In this document: in pieces, positions 1-8,832 of the stretch
How the letters are laid out: every line of letters starts with the position of its first letter
Numbering within the stretch: position 1 is the first letter of the stretch
Notes under the pieces: generated by a model
The model's input: only the letters and a program-made list of their open reading frames with translations
What the model was told of the DNA's origin: nothing
Databases searched by the model: none
Assembly (NCBI RefSeq): GCF_900104555.1
Contig: NZ_FNJU01000003.1
Location: 468,802 to 532,801, forward strand
Origin: Litchfieldia salsa
GTDB taxonomy: Bacteria > Bacillota > Bacilli > Bacillales > Bacillaceae_L
DNA: 64,000 bases
Direction of reading: 5' to 3'
Made by a program: the position numbers and the translations under genes

Positions 1-383
1 TCTTGAGACATAATAAAGGCTGATTTTAAATTAGTGTCCATAATTTTATGCCATTCCACATCTGTGACATCTAAAGCTTGAGATCGAATATTCATCCCAG
101 CGTTATTTATTAAAATATCAATTGTTCCCGTTGTTTCTATAATTTTAGCGATCGATTGATTCACTTCATCTCTATTTGTTACATCTGTGACAATTGGATA
201 AGCTTTTGCTCCTATAGAGTTAATTTCCCTCGCGACATTGATTATATCTTGCTCTGTTCTAGCAAGAAGGGCAACCTGCGCACCTGCTTCCGCTAATCCA
301 ATGGCCAATGCACGACCAATCCCTCTACCTGCTCCTGTTACAACTGCAACCTTGTTCTCTAATTGAAACGATGGTAAAAACAT
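1..383 (-). CDS. SDR-family oxidoreductase, 3' end cut off by the window edge
   Basis: The first 127 residues of a classical short-chain dehydrogenase/reductase are visible. The Rossmann cofactor motif TGAGRGIG lies near residues 16-23, and NNAG, which stabilises the central sheet, lies near residue 93. The family's catalytic Tyr-x3-Lys would fall beyond the edge. The ATG at 381-383 follows a good AGGGAGGG ribosome site. The stretch after NNAG resembles gluconate 5-dehydrogenase and 3-oxoacyl-ACP reductase type SDRs, but the substrate cannot be named from half a protein. It reads away from the oxidase genes and is probably independent of them. Confidence 0.88.
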   Translation of the reverse strand, partial: MFLPSFQLENKVAVVTGAGRGIGRALAIGLAEAGAQVALLARTEQDIINVAREINSIGAKAYPIVTDVTNRDEVNQSIAKIIETTGTIDILINNAGMNIRSQALDVTDVEWHKIMDTNLKSAFIMSQ

Positions 384-439
384 AAAGACCCTCCCTAATT
401 ATACCTACATTTTTTATTTCGACAGCCGAATATTATATA

Positions 440-684
440 CCTTTATTTTTTTATTATAAAAGGCTGTTTTATCAAAGTTTGTTGTTTTAGATATATTATA
501 TTGAAATGCTAGCTACAAGCAGGCTGAATACACGTAGACTCCTGCGGGACCAGTGGCCAAAGTGAGACCCCGCAGGAGCAGTAGCGACGAGGAGGCTCAC
601 TGGTCACCCGCCGGACGCGGAGTGTATTCAGACTGCGGCTTTAAAACCAACAATCTATACTAAAACAGCCTAATAAAAAAATAA
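440..684. repeat. Large palindromic intergenic repeat (MITE/REP-like)
   Basis: A GC-rich core (about 530-640) sits in AT-rich DNA. It contains the nested inverted pair CTCCTGCGGG / CCCCGCAGGAG, followed by GACGAGGAGGCTCACTGG. The outer ends are also inverted copies of each other: AGGCTGTTTTA with TTGTTG at 461-486, against CAACAA and TAAAACAGCCT at 647-671. The T-rich and A-rich runs outside these extend the pairing to about 440 and 684. The core resembles a dispersed intergenic repeat I know from several Bacillus genomes. No transposase is encoded. It could act as a terminator between the divergent neighbours. Confidence 0.75.
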
Positions 685-700
685 GGCTAACTTATCCTTA

Positions 701-814
701 TTATTTTTGCACATTAATTTCAATATGATTAATTTTAGTATTCCCACACTTACAACACTTTTCATTCTCATCATTAAGCAATGTATGACATTGTGAGCAG
801 TAGTATCTTTTCAT
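701..814 (-). CDS. 37-residue zinc-ribbon-like microprotein
   Basis: A short reading frame starts at the ATG at 812-814 behind a GAAGGGTG ribosome site and stops at 701. The peptide begins MKRYYCSQCHTLL and continues to KCCKCGN. Cys6-x2-Cys9 and Cys20/21-x-Cys23 are spaced like the knuckles of a minimal zinc ribbon. No membrane segment is seen. The two cysteine pairs and the good ribosome site make it a credible gene despite its size. Its function is unknown: a small nucleic-acid or protein-binding ribbon is the obvious guess. It is divergent from the oxidase cassette. Confidence 0.6.
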   Translation of the reverse strand: MKRYYCSQCHTLLNDENEKCCKCGNTKINHIEINVQK

Positions 815-1164
815 TAAAGACTTCACCCTTCTTTGACTTTATTATTAGTATATGAAATTTGTAAGTATTGTTGATTCACACCTACCATTAATAATTATTC
901 ATACGATTTATGAATATCACCTTTCATCTTTAACCTCATTTTTGAAAAAGTAGAGTATCGTCAATTTCACAAATTTTCCACATTTCAACCTAATGGTTAG
1001 TGATTAATATCACTGTTAAACCAATTTTCCACAGTTATCATAGTTTTAAGGGTATCAATGAACATTTTGTGAAACTCGTAATCGGGTATTTTCATAACAA
1101 AATAGTTTTGTATGATGAAAATATATTCATTGTATTTTATAACATGAAAGGAGATGAATGACCC
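815..1164 (+). promoter_or_regulatory. Non-coding leader region of the ba3 oxidase cassette
   Basis: About 350 AT-rich bases contain no convincing gene. Two copies of TTTGTGAAA occur in opposite orientation, at 965-973 (minus) and 1066-1074 (plus). This resembles the TTTGTGAAT-like site described for the respiratory response regulator ResD in B. subtilis. The cassette's own ribosome site, AAAGGAGATGA, ends the region. I could not fix a single convincing -35/-10 pair. Redox control of the oxidase from this region is inference. Confidence 0.35.
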
Positions 1165-1317
1165 ATGCCTAAAGTGGAGTTTAACAAGGTTAAAAAGACA
1201 AAAACCAATATGAAAGAAGAAACGTTAAGAGGAACTTTGGCATCTGTTTTTTTACTTGGTTTTTTCTTGATTGCTACATGGCTTGGCGTGTACTTTCTAT
1301 TTCTAGATCGTTTGTAG
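1165..1317 (+). CDS. Cytochrome c oxidase subunit IIa (ba3 type), 50 aa
   Basis: This small protein has a charged, lysine-rich N-terminus (residues 1-22) and one transmembrane helix (about 25-47, ASVFLLGFFLIATWLGVYF). This is the pattern of the CoxIIa/2A subunit of ba3-type oxidases, which supplies the helix missing from the short subunit II. AAAGGAGATGA precedes the ATG. It lies 61 bases upstream of subunit II and is surely co-transcribed. The identification rests on size, topology and position, since the family has few conserved residues. Confidence 0.8.
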   Translation: MPKVEFNKVKKTKTNMKEETLRGTLASVFLLGFFLIATWLGVYFLFLDRL

Positions 1318-1378
1318 TTAGCTTATTGATATCATAATTTATTAAAACGAATACTTATAAGGTTGGAGGGAAACAGCC

Positions 1379-1852
1379 ATGCATATCCATAAGTTTGAAA
1401 AAATATGGCTCATTTTTGGAATAGGAATGCTTGTTATTTTCTTAACTACAGTAGGAATTGGTGCCTTTGCAATGGGACATCAACCTGCAAGTAACATACA
1501 AACGATTGATCCTGAAAAGGTAAACGAAACAGCACCATTTGATGAACCTGGTGTTAAGCAGATTTCTAATAATAAGTATGAGGTAGTTATTGTAACAAGT
1601 GCATTTATGTTTACACCGAATCAAATAACCGTACCAAAAGGCGCTGAAGTAACTTTTATTGTTGCAACAACTGATGTTGTACATGGTTTTTCAATTGCTG
1701 GTACGAACGTTAACATGATGGTAGAGCCCGGGTATATAAGTAGATATACGCAAACTTTTAATGATACAGGTGAGTATTTAATTCTCTGTAATGAGTATTG
1801 TGGAGCAGGTCATCATTTAATGAATGCTCGAATTGAGGTGGTTGAACAATGA
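1379..1852 (+). CDS. cbaB: Cytochrome c oxidase subunit II, ba3 type (CuA protein)
   Basis: A 157-residue membrane-anchored cupredoxin that receives electrons from cytochrome c and passes them to subunit I. There is one N-terminal transmembrane helix (about residues 9-32), where aa3-type subunit II has two. The external CuA domain has the full ligand set: His102, then Cys137-x3-Cys141-x3-His145 with Met148 (CNEYCGAGHHLM) and Glu139. The ribosome site GGTTGGAGGG precedes the ATG. It overlaps the subunit I gene by four bases (ATGA), a sign of translational coupling. The short form with a single helix supports a B-type (ba3) oxidase. Confidence 0.93.
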   Translation: MHIHKFEKIWLIFGIGMLVIFLTTVGIGAFAMGHQPASNIQTIDPEKVNETAPFDEPGVKQISNNKYEVVIVTSAFMFTPNQITVPKGAEVTFIVATTDVVHGFSIAGTNVNMMVEPGYISRYTQTFNDTGEYLILCNEYCGAGHHLMNARIEVVEQ

Positions 1853-3501
1853 TGAACCAAGACACTAAAGTAAATTCTTTAGATGCAAAATTATCAATGG
1901 CTCATATTTATGTTGCCTTTATCGCCTTAGTACTTGGTGGGACTGCAGGTCTTCTTCAAACCCTTGTTCGTTCTGGTCAGTTTATACTACCTGCAGGAAT
2001 TGGCTATTATCAATTACTTACAGTACACGGAGTACTCCTAGGTCTTGTCCTTACTACCTTTTTTATTATTGGATTTCTGTTTGCTGGGTTAAGTAAAACA
2101 TCGGGTACTCTCTCAAACAGGATTCGATTTTACGGTTGGGTTGGATTTTGGTTAATGACTTTCGGTACAGCATTAACTGCATCAGCAATCTTAACAGGTA
2201 AGGCATCTGTCTTATATACATTTTATGCCCCACTTATGGCTCATCCTACTTTTTATATTGGGTTAGCGCTAGTGGTTGTTGGTAGCTGGGTAAGCGGATT
2301 TGCGATGTTCATCCATTTTGCAAAATGGAAAAAGCTTAATCCGGGTCAAGCATCTCCATTATTGAGTTATATGGCGATTGCTACCATGATATTATGGTTA
2401 ATTGCAACATTAGGTGTTGCTGCCACTGTATTAATACAATATATTCCTTGGTCTTTAGGCTTGGTGGATACGATTGATGTGCTGATAAGTCGTACGCTGT
2501 TTTGGTATTTCGGGCACCCACTCGTTTACTTTTGGTTACTTCCTGCTTATATGGCTTGGTATGTGATCATACCAAAGATTATCGGTGGAAAAATATTCTC
2601 GGATTCATTGGCAAGATTATCTTTTGTTTTATTCTTACTATTCTCAATCCCGGTAGGATTTCATCATCAGTTAACAGAACCTGGTATTGCACCTTCTTGG
2701 AAGTATTTACAGGTCGTACTAACATTTTTAGTTATTATCCCTTCCTTAATGACAGCATTTTCTATGTTTGCCACGTTCGAAATGTATGGTCGTTCAAAGG
2801 GTGCTACTGGATTATTTGGCTGGTTTCGTAAATTACCATGGGGAGATGCAAGGTTCTTCGCACCCTTCATGGGAATGCTAATATTTATTCCTGCAGGTGC
2901 TGGAGGGATCATTAACGCAAGTCATCAGTTAAACCAAGTTGTGCATAATACGATATGGGTAACAGGACATTTCCACCTAACAGTTGCGACAACAGTATTG
3001 TTAACGTTCTTTGGAATTGCCTATTGGTTAATTCCTCACTTAACTGGAAGAATCATGACTAAAGCGATGAATAAATTAGCGATTGTTCAGACAATCGTTT
3101 GGGTGATTGGAATGACATTTATGTCATCTGCTATGCATTTTGCAGGACTGCTAGGAGCACCACGTCGTTCTGCGTTCTCTACCTACGGTGATTCTGCACA
3201 AGCTTTAGAATGGATTCCATATCAAATCGCTCAAGCTATTGGTGGAACAATTCTTTTTATCGGAATCATATTAATTATTGTTATCGTAGCTAATCTTGCT
3301 TTCTTTGCACCTAAAGGTGAAACAGAATTCCCAATAGGTGAAGTCGAAGAAGCAGCCGAAAAAACACCAATGATACTAGAAAACTGGAAATTGTGGGTTG
3401 GTATCATTATCGCTCTAATTCTAGTGGCATACACGGTTCCATTTATCGAAATGATCCAACACGCTCCACCAGGATCAAAAGGCTTTAGTAACTTATTATA
3501 A
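1849..3501 (+). CDS. cbaA: Cytochrome c oxidase subunit I, ba3 type
   Basis: A 550-residue polytopic haem-copper oxidase catalytic subunit that reduces O2 to water and pumps protons in the cytoplasmic membrane. About 13 hydrophobic helices are visible. The low-spin haem ligand is in VHGVLLG (His60). GHPLVYFW carries the CuB histidine and the cross-linked tyrosine. The HH pair is in FHHQL, and the haem histidines are in TGHFHLT. The subunit IIa-II-I order and the divergent proton-channel regions are typical of B-type enzymes, which have high oxygen affinity. A hairpin terminator follows 28 bases after the stop. Two adjacent ATG codons could start translation. Confidence 0.94.
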   Translation: MMNQDTKVNSLDAKLSMAHIYVAFIALVLGGTAGLLQTLVRSGQFILPAGIGYYQLLTVHGVLLGLVLTTFFIIGFLFAGLSKTSGTLSNRIRFYGWVGFWLMTFGTALTASAILTGKASVLYTFYAPLMAHPTFYIGLALVVVGSWVSGFAMFIHFAKWKKLNPGQASPLLSYMAIATMILWLIATLGVAATVLIQYIPWSLGLVDTIDVLISRTLFWYFGHPLVYFWLLPAYMAWYVIIPKIIGGKIFSDSLARLSFVLFLLFSIPVGFHHQLTEPGIAPSWKYLQVVLTFLVIIPSLMTAFSMFATFEMYGRSKGATGLFGWFRKLPWGDARFFAPFMGMLIFIPAGAGGIINASHQLNQVVHNTIWVTGHFHLTVATTVLLTFFGIAYWLIPHLTGRIMTKAMNKLAIVQTIVWVIGMTFMSSAMHFAGLLGAPRRSAFSTYGDSAQALEWIPYQIAQAIGGTILFIGIILIIVIVANLAFFAPKGETEFPIGEVEEAAEKTPMILENWKLWVGIIIALILVAYTVPFIEMIQHAPPGSKGFSNLL

Positions 3502-3528
3502 ATAAATTAATAGTATCAGTTAACAAAA

Positions 3529-3577
3529 AAGAAGCTGTCCTCTAGTGCAAACGAACACTTGTGACAGCTTCTTTTAC
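3529..3577. terminator. Bidirectional rho-independent terminator
   Basis: The inverted repeat AAGAAGCTGTC (3529-3539) pairs with GACAGCTTCTT (3563-3573). An A-run lies before it and a T-rich run after it, so it can end both the oxidase cassette and the convergent ypwA transcript. Confidence 0.85.
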
Positions 3578-3579
3578 TT

Positions 3580-5091
3580 TTACAATTTATAAATATTCTT
3601 GTACTTTTCCTGCAAATAGGTAATTAGATGTTGGGCGTTTAACCCTTCCCCTGTAACATCTTGTAGTATTTCAAGAGGCTTTTTTGATTTTCCAAATTGA
3701 TGTACTTTTTCGGTCAACCATTGCTTAACTGGAAGCAAGTCGCCTTCTTCTAATAAAACATCAAAGTTCGGAATATCCTTTAGCATTGCTTGTTTGATTT
3801 GTGCAGCATAGATATATCCCAACGCATAAGAAGGAAAATAACCAAAACTTCCTCCTGACCAATGAACATCCTGTAATACACCTTTAGCATCACTTTCAGG
3901 TCTTATTCCTAAGTAGTCTTCGTATTTCTTATTCCATATTTCTGGTAAGTCCTTTACTTCAATCTCACCATTAAAAAGACCCTTTTCAATTTCATATCGA
4001 ATCATTATATGTAGAGTGTATGTTAGCTCATCAGCTTCGATTCGAATAAGTGAAGGTTTAGATTCATTTATAGCTTGGTAAAACTCATTTAACGAAACAT
4101 GATCAAATTGTCCAGTCGAAAATTCTTTTAAAAGCTCATAATTCTTCTTCCAAAACGAAAAATTTCTACCAACAAAATTCTCATAAAATAATGATTGTGA
4201 TTCATGAATCCCCATTGAAGTACCCGTACACAATAATGTCCCAATAAACTTATCTGAAATATTCTGTTCATAAAGAGCATGGCCACACTCATGGATAGTA
4301 CCAAAAACAGCAGTTCTAAAATCGTGTTCATCATAATTTGTTGTAATACGGACATCACCAGGATTTAAGCCTGTTGCAAAAGGATGTACCGTTTCATCCA
4401 ATCGACCTGCATCAAAGTTATACCCTAATCTTTCTAAAAGCTCTAAGCTTAACTTTCGTTGTGCTTCTTTAGGAAAATACTGAGATAGAAATGACGTGTT
4501 GGGTTTGTTATTTGACTCAGCGATTTGCTGAACTAATGGAACAATACTCTCTCTTAGTTGATCAAACACTTTGTCAATTATTTCGACAGTTACACCAGGC
4601 TCGTACATATCTAACAGCGTATTGTATTTATTTCCTTCATAACCCCAATATTCAATAAATCTTTTATTATATTCAACAAGCTTTTCTAGGTATGGTTGGA
4701 AAAGTGAAAAATTATCTTCAGCTTTTGCATCTTCCCAAATAGATTCTGCTTTAGATTGCAGAATGACATATTCTTTATATTCATCTTGTGGTATTTTTTT
4801 ATTTCGATCATACTCTTTCTTACATTCGCTAAGTGTTTTAGATGTAACTTCGCAAAGATCTCCACTGTCTGCTAATGGTGTAAGCTTAGAAATATAAGCC
4901 GCCATTTCTTGAGAAGTTGACATTTTAAACACTTCTGTAGAAAGCATTCCGATGACCTCAGAGCGTTGTTCAACGCCTTTCTTTGGTGCACCTGTACGTA
5001 AATCCCAATACATTAAACCAATTGCTTCGTTATAACTTGTCATTTTTTTCACATAATCTAAAAATTGCTTTTCAGCTTTTATATCATTCAT
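3580..5091 (-). CDS. ypwA: Thermostable carboxypeptidase 1, peptidase family M32
   Basis: A 503-residue cytosolic zinc metallocarboxypeptidase that trims single residues from peptide C-termini. The zinc motif HECGH is at residues 267-271, and the third ligand Glu297 lies in GIHESQ, as in Pyrococcus and Thermus Taq carboxypeptidases. Other family signatures include the early GLMYWDLRTGAP segment and DVHWSGGSFGYFPSYALG near the C-terminus. The length equals that of the family. It is 22 bases downstream of the ypvA helicase gene, as in B. subtilis, and probably shares its transcript. The physiological substrate is unknown. Confidence 0.95.
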   Translation of the reverse strand: MNDIKAEKQFLDYVKKMTSYNEAIGLMYWDLRTGAPKKGVEQRSEVIGMLSTEVFKMSTSQEMAAYISKLTPLADSGDLCEVTSKTLSECKKEYDRNKKIPQDEYKEYVILQSKAESIWEDAKAEDNFSLFQPYLEKLVEYNKRFIEYWGYEGNKYNTLLDMYEPGVTVEIIDKVFDQLRESIVPLVQQIAESNNKPNTSFLSQYFPKEAQRKLSLELLERLGYNFDAGRLDETVHPFATGLNPGDVRITTNYDEHDFRTAVFGTIHECGHALYEQNISDKFIGTLLCTGTSMGIHESQSLFYENFVGRNFSFWKKNYELLKEFSTGQFDHVSLNEFYQAINESKPSLIRIEADELTYTLHIMIRYEIEKGLFNGEIEVKDLPEIWNKKYEDYLGIRPESDAKGVLQDVHWSGGSFGYFPSYALGYIYAAQIKQAMLKDIPNFDVLLEEGDLLPVKQWLTEKVHQFGKSKKPLEILQDVTGEGLNAQHLITYLQEKYKNIYKL

Positions 5092-5113
5092 GTTCTTCGT
5101 CCCCTTAATATTT

Positions 5114-7051
5114 TTATTTATTCATTTGGACTGAAGTTGGTAATACATTTAGAATTTTCTCTTGAACAGCAGGATTTAATTCTTTAGAACCAAATATGGT
5201 TATAATCCCTTGGTCTTGATGTGTGCGGATTAAACGTCCAATACCCTGTCTTAGTCTAAGAATCATGTACGGAACATCCACTTCTAAGAAAGGATCATTA
5301 ACCGACTTTCTCTTCGCCTGAAAAACAGGATCATTGGGTGGAAAAGGAACTGACCAAATAATGACATTTGATAATGATGGTCCTGGTATATCTAAACCTT
5401 CCCATAAATTCACAGAGCAAAGAATACTTTCCTCGTTATTTTGAAAGGTGGATACAAGCTCACTTATTTCTTTCTCCCCTTCAAATAAAAAGCTAAAGTC
5501 CGTCTTTCCTTGTACTTGATTTTTGAATAAAGCTAACTCTTCTTTTGAATTAAATAAAATCAATGCTCGTCCATTCGTTTCCTTAATTTGTTCAAGAGTG
5601 TAATCAAATTTCTCAATGAAACCTTTGTCACCTTCTGATACTTTAGGAAAGAAGATCTTCATTTGCTCATCATAATCAAATGGCGACGCCACTGAGAATG
5701 ATTGATAGTCTTTAATTCCTAGACTGGACGCTATGTAATCAAATGATTTATCTTCTGATAAAGTAGCTGAAGAGAATATAAACGGCATGGTCTTTGAAAA
5801 TACTTTTTCACTTAAAACATCTTTAACCGCTCTTGGCATAATCACAAGTGTCTCTTGTTTAGCATCTGTTTCTACCCAACTAATCACATCTGATTCTTTA
5901 AGTAAGAGGTTTATTGAAAATTCCATTTGGTCAATATATTCGTCCACAATATTTAACTCATAATGATCAATTGTAAATAACTGACTTTCATAAACCAATC
6001 CTTCGCCAATCCCTATTAGATGGTTATGTAATGCTTTGGCAGCTTTTATTAAATCAGGAACAAAATTCACTTCTTTACGACTAGAACCTTTTACCGGACT
6101 AGAGTGATCTCTTAATAAATCAAAAAAGAAACTATTTTGCTCCAGCGTATCTTCAATGGAAAGTGCAAGTTCTTCTCTTATATCGTTTTCCAAAACCCTA
6201 GTTAATAACGTTTCCAATACTGTTTCGTTTACTCGATAAGTCAGTGCCTTCTGAGCTGAGTATTCTAACAAATGTCCTTCATCAAAAACAACGCAACTAG
6301 CTTCAGGTAATAACGGAAGTTGACCTTCTCTTTTCCGTGAATCAATTGTCCAAATATGCTCCATATAAAAGTCGTGTGAACAAATAATGATGTCAGCAGC
6401 TTTACGATAATGATCTCGAGATAGAGTCTGACCACAGCGATGTCTTACAGGACATGAAAAACAATCCTGGAAAGTATCCCACCCTACTCTTTGCCATTCC
6501 TCATCTGTTAAATGAGGGTAATCTTTTCGATCTCCATAATGGTAGAAATTTTGTAATGTTGTTGCGTTTCCGACAAATTCTGGGAGATCTGCATGAATAT
6601 CGAAATACACATCTAAATCATGAACCTCTATTGCTTTATCTAACTTCTGAAGACATAAATATTGATCCTGTGATTTGGCTAAACGTACATCAATATTTAA
6701 TTCTAATGCTTCTGAGAGTTTTGCTATATCCCCCTCTTTTTTTACAAGTTGTTCAATGAGTGATTCATCCGCACAGGATATGATAGCAGGTTTCCCAACA
6801 TATCTTGCATAACAAATAGCATATAGAAGATATACAATGGTTTTTCCTGTTCCAACACCAGCTTCAGCAAATACAACTGCTTTCTCTTTAAAGGCACGTT
6901 CAAGTTGAAAAGCCATGAAGACTTGCTCATCACGAAGCTCGAAACCTTTTTCAGGAAGGATATCGTAAAACACATCACCAATCCATTCATTAAATTTATC
7001 ATAAAAATTTTCTGTCTTCGATATTTCAAAAGGTAATCGTTCACGTAACAT
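5114..7051 (-). CDS. ypvA: XPD/DinG-family ATP-dependent helicase with an Fe-S cluster motif
   Basis: A superfamily 2 helicase of about 645 residues. Walker A is AGVGTGKT, the Walker B/DEAH-like box is FDEGH, and motif VI is RQGIGRLIR. Between motifs I and II lie a single Cys and then CFSC and C, four cysteines arranged as in Fe-S helicases such as XPD and DinG. I start at the ATG at 7049-7051 (MLRERLPF) because GGAGG stands eight bases upstream. An in-frame start ten codons earlier has no ribosome site. It lacks the N-terminal exonuclease of the second DinG-like protein at 40967-43750. A role in DNA repair or unwinding is inferred from the family. Confidence 0.9.
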   Translation of the reverse strand: MLRERLPFEISKTENFYDKFNEWIGDVFYDILPEKGFELRDEQVFMAFQLERAFKEKAVVFAEAGVGTGKTIVYLLYAICYARYVGKPAIISCADESLIEQLVKKEGDIAKLSEALELNIDVRLAKSQDQYLCLQKLDKAIEVHDLDVYFDIHADLPEFVGNATTLQNFYHYGDRKDYPHLTDEEWQRVGWDTFQDCFSCPVRHRCGQTLSRDHYRKAADIIICSHDFYMEHIWTIDSRKREGQLPLLPEASCVVFDEGHLLEYSAQKALTYRVNETVLETLLTRVLENDIREELALSIEDTLEQNSFFFDLLRDHSSPVKGSSRKEVNFVPDLIKAAKALHNHLIGIGEGLVYESQLFTIDHYELNIVDEYIDQMEFSINLLLKESDVISWVETDAKQETLVIMPRAVKDVLSEKVFSKTMPFIFSSATLSEDKSFDYIASSLGIKDYQSFSVASPFDYDEQMKIFFPKVSEGDKGFIEKFDYTLEQIKETNGRALILFNSKEELALFKNQVQGKTDFSFLFEGEKEISELVSTFQNNEESILCSVNLWEGLDIPGPSLSNVIIWSVPFPPNDPVFQAKRKSVNDPFLEVDVPYMILRLRQGIGRLIRTHQDQGIITIFGSKELNPAVQEKILNVLPTSVQMNK

Positions 7052-7171
7052 AAGTATTTTTCCTCCAGCCATATATAACACTAATTTATTATTATCTGAT
7101 ATATTGATATTGTAGTCAATCTAAATGAAATAAAACGTAAAAAGGAATAGTCTAGCAAGTACCCTAATATC

Positions 7172-7201
7172 AAATAAAAAAACCTGGCATTTGCCAAGTT
7201 A
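7172..7201 (-). terminator. Terminator of yptA
   Basis: On the minus strand AACTTGGC and GCCAGGTT form a hairpin (7181-7200) followed by seven T residues. The stem begins in the stop codon of yptA. Confidence 0.75.
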
Positions 7202-7393
7202 TGTTTGATTCTGGTATGTCATGTTTTCATCAGCTAGACGGGTTAAATATACCTTATCAACTGACATTGCAATTGATAATGCTTGTAAGAGATCTTCTTT
7301 TGCTTGATCCAATGATGCTATTCCTTCATTTTCCAAAGCCAAAGTTGATGACTGTAAAGCCTTATTAATTACATCAAATTGTAGTTGGTCCAT
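7199..7393 (-). CDS. yptA: YptA-like hypothetical protein, 64 aa
   Basis: A short acidic helical protein with no membrane segment or signal peptide (MDQLQFDVINKAL ... ADENMTYQNQT). I start at the ATG at 7391-7393 behind CAGGAGTG. The frame is open 22 codons further up, but no ribosome site serves those codons. Its place between ypvA and the ypsC methyltransferase gene matches yptA of B. subtilis, and that is the main basis for the name. The function is unknown. Confidence 0.65.
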   Translation of the reverse strand: MDQLQFDVINKALQSSTLALENEGIASLDQAKEDLLQALSIAMSVDKVYLTRLADENMTYQNQT

Positions 7394-7523
7394 TGTAATC
7401 ACTCCTGTTTGATTTTGCGTTCGTGCAAAACGAATAATAAACATTTTATGTGAGAACAAACCAACTTATTCATAACAAAATAAAAAACTTGAAGTTGTTT
7501 TAAATCATATATCATTTAACTGT

Positions 7524-7554
7524 TTGAGACTGACCTTTTTTTGCATCAGTCTCA
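7524..7554. terminator. Hairpin between ypsC and yptA
   Basis: TGAGACTGA (7524-7532) pairs with TCAGTCTCA (7546-7554) around a T-rich loop. It lies just after the ypsC stop codon. No clear U-tract follows on the minus strand, so it may stabilise the 3' end rather than terminate. Confidence 0.4.
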
Positions 7555-7564
7555 TGCTATTAAT

Positions 7565-8704
7565 TTATGTCGTTCTTGGTGGACGCTTCCCCCAATATTG
7601 ATAATAATCCGTTCGGATAAATCCGTTAAATAATTTACGCTTTTTAGTAGCAGGTTTCCCGTAAAGCTTCTCGAAATCAGGATTCGAAGTTAACATATAG
7701 ATTGACCATGTATCTAGCGGAGCAAACGCGCGTCCCATTGCCTTATACATTTCTTCAACTTCCTTTTTCTCACCTATACGTTCACCATATGGAGGGTTTC
7801 CTACGATTACCCCGTATTGCTTTTTCGTCGTGAAGTCTCTGACCTGCATTTGTTTGAAGTTAATTAAATCAGCAAAACCAGCCTCTTCAGCATTATTCGT
7901 TGCGATATCAACCATCCTATGGTCAATATCAAACCCCTGAATATCAAGTGGTTGGTCATACTTCGCTAAATCCTCAACCTCTTGTCTCGCTTCATCCCAA
8001 TTTGCTTTACCTACCCAATCCCAACTCTCTGAGGCGAAATCACGATTAAAACCAGGAGCTATGTTTTGACCTATTAAAGCAGCTTCAATTGGGATTGTTC
8101 CCGATCCACAAAACGGATCGACAAATGGTTTATCAGGTGTCCAATTTGTTAATTTAATTAAGGTTGCGGCAAGGGTTTCTTTTAATGGCGCTTCACCTTG
8201 TCCAACTCGGTATCCGCGTTTATGTAAACCTACACCACTCGTGTCCAATGTCAATGTCACAGTATCTTTAAGAAGAGCAACTTCAATCCGACAAAAAGCT
8301 CCTGTTTCCTCGAACCACCCATCCTTACGGTAGTGCTTTTTAAGGCTATCTACAACGGCTTTTTTAACAATACTTTGACAGTCAGATACACTGAATAACG
8401 TCGATTTTACAGATTTACCGATAACTGGGAATTCAGCATCCTCAGGAATATACTGACCCCAATTCAAAGCCTTTGTTTTTTCAAATAACTCATCAAAAGT
8501 CGTTGCCTTGAATTCTCCAACCTTTAATTTAATTCGATCTGCTGTTCTTAACCACAAATTTGCTCGGCATATTGCCTTTTCATCCGCTACAAAAATCACT
8601 TTTCCATTTTCCACAGTACATTCATAACCTAAATCTTGAACCTCTTTTGCGACGACCGATTCAATTCCCATTGCAGCTGTTGCGATAAGTGTAACTTGTC
8701 CCAT
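7565..8704 (-). CDS. ypsC: THUMP-domain 23S rRNA (guanine-N2)-type methyltransferase
   Basis: A 379-residue RNA methyltransferase of the RlmL/YpsC family. The N-terminal ferredoxin-like and THUMP region (about 1-155) binds RNA. The C-terminal Rossmann domain has the SAM motif DPFCGSGTIPIEAA (about 190-205) and the catalytic NPPY at residues 303-306. It probably methylates a guanine N2 in 23S rRNA, although the exact target is not shown by sequence. The neighbours rnpB and gpsB match B. subtilis order. The start at 8702-8704 gives the usual family N-terminus. Confidence 0.93.
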   Translation of the reverse strand: MGQVTLIATAAMGIESVVAKEVQDLGYECTVENGKVIFVADEKAICRANLWLRTADRIKLKVGEFKATTFDELFEKTKALNWGQYIPEDAEFPVIGKSVKSTLFSVSDCQSIVKKAVVDSLKKHYRKDGWFEETGAFCRIEVALLKDTVTLTLDTSGVGLHKRGYRVGQGEAPLKETLAATLIKLTNWTPDKPFVDPFCGSGTIPIEAALIGQNIAPGFNRDFASESWDWVGKANWDEARQEVEDLAKYDQPLDIQGFDIDHRMVDIATNNAEEAGFADLINFKQMQVRDFTTKKQYGVIVGNPPYGERIGEKKEVEEMYKAMGRAFAPLDTWSIYMLTSNPDFEKLYGKPATKKRKLFNGFIRTDYYQYWGKRPPRTT

Positions 8705-8832
8705 ATTATATTCACCTAACTTATCTTTAAATTTATTTACCTATTTTCGTAAACTATGTTGATTTAAAACTCAGGGCTCCGCGTGCAAATTGTCCTACTA
8801 AAAATCTATAATTACTCATTATGTATTATTAT

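Noticed and set aside
1442..1684. Long open frames antisense to the oxidase, dnaD-nth, cca, bshA and aroA genes
   Set aside because: All lie opposite strongly supported genes, lack ribosome sites and show no family features.
7394..7459. N-terminal extension of yptA with hydrophobic residues, resembling a signal peptide
   Set aside because: It lies upstream of the only good ribosome site, and the downstream ATG gives a complete protein.
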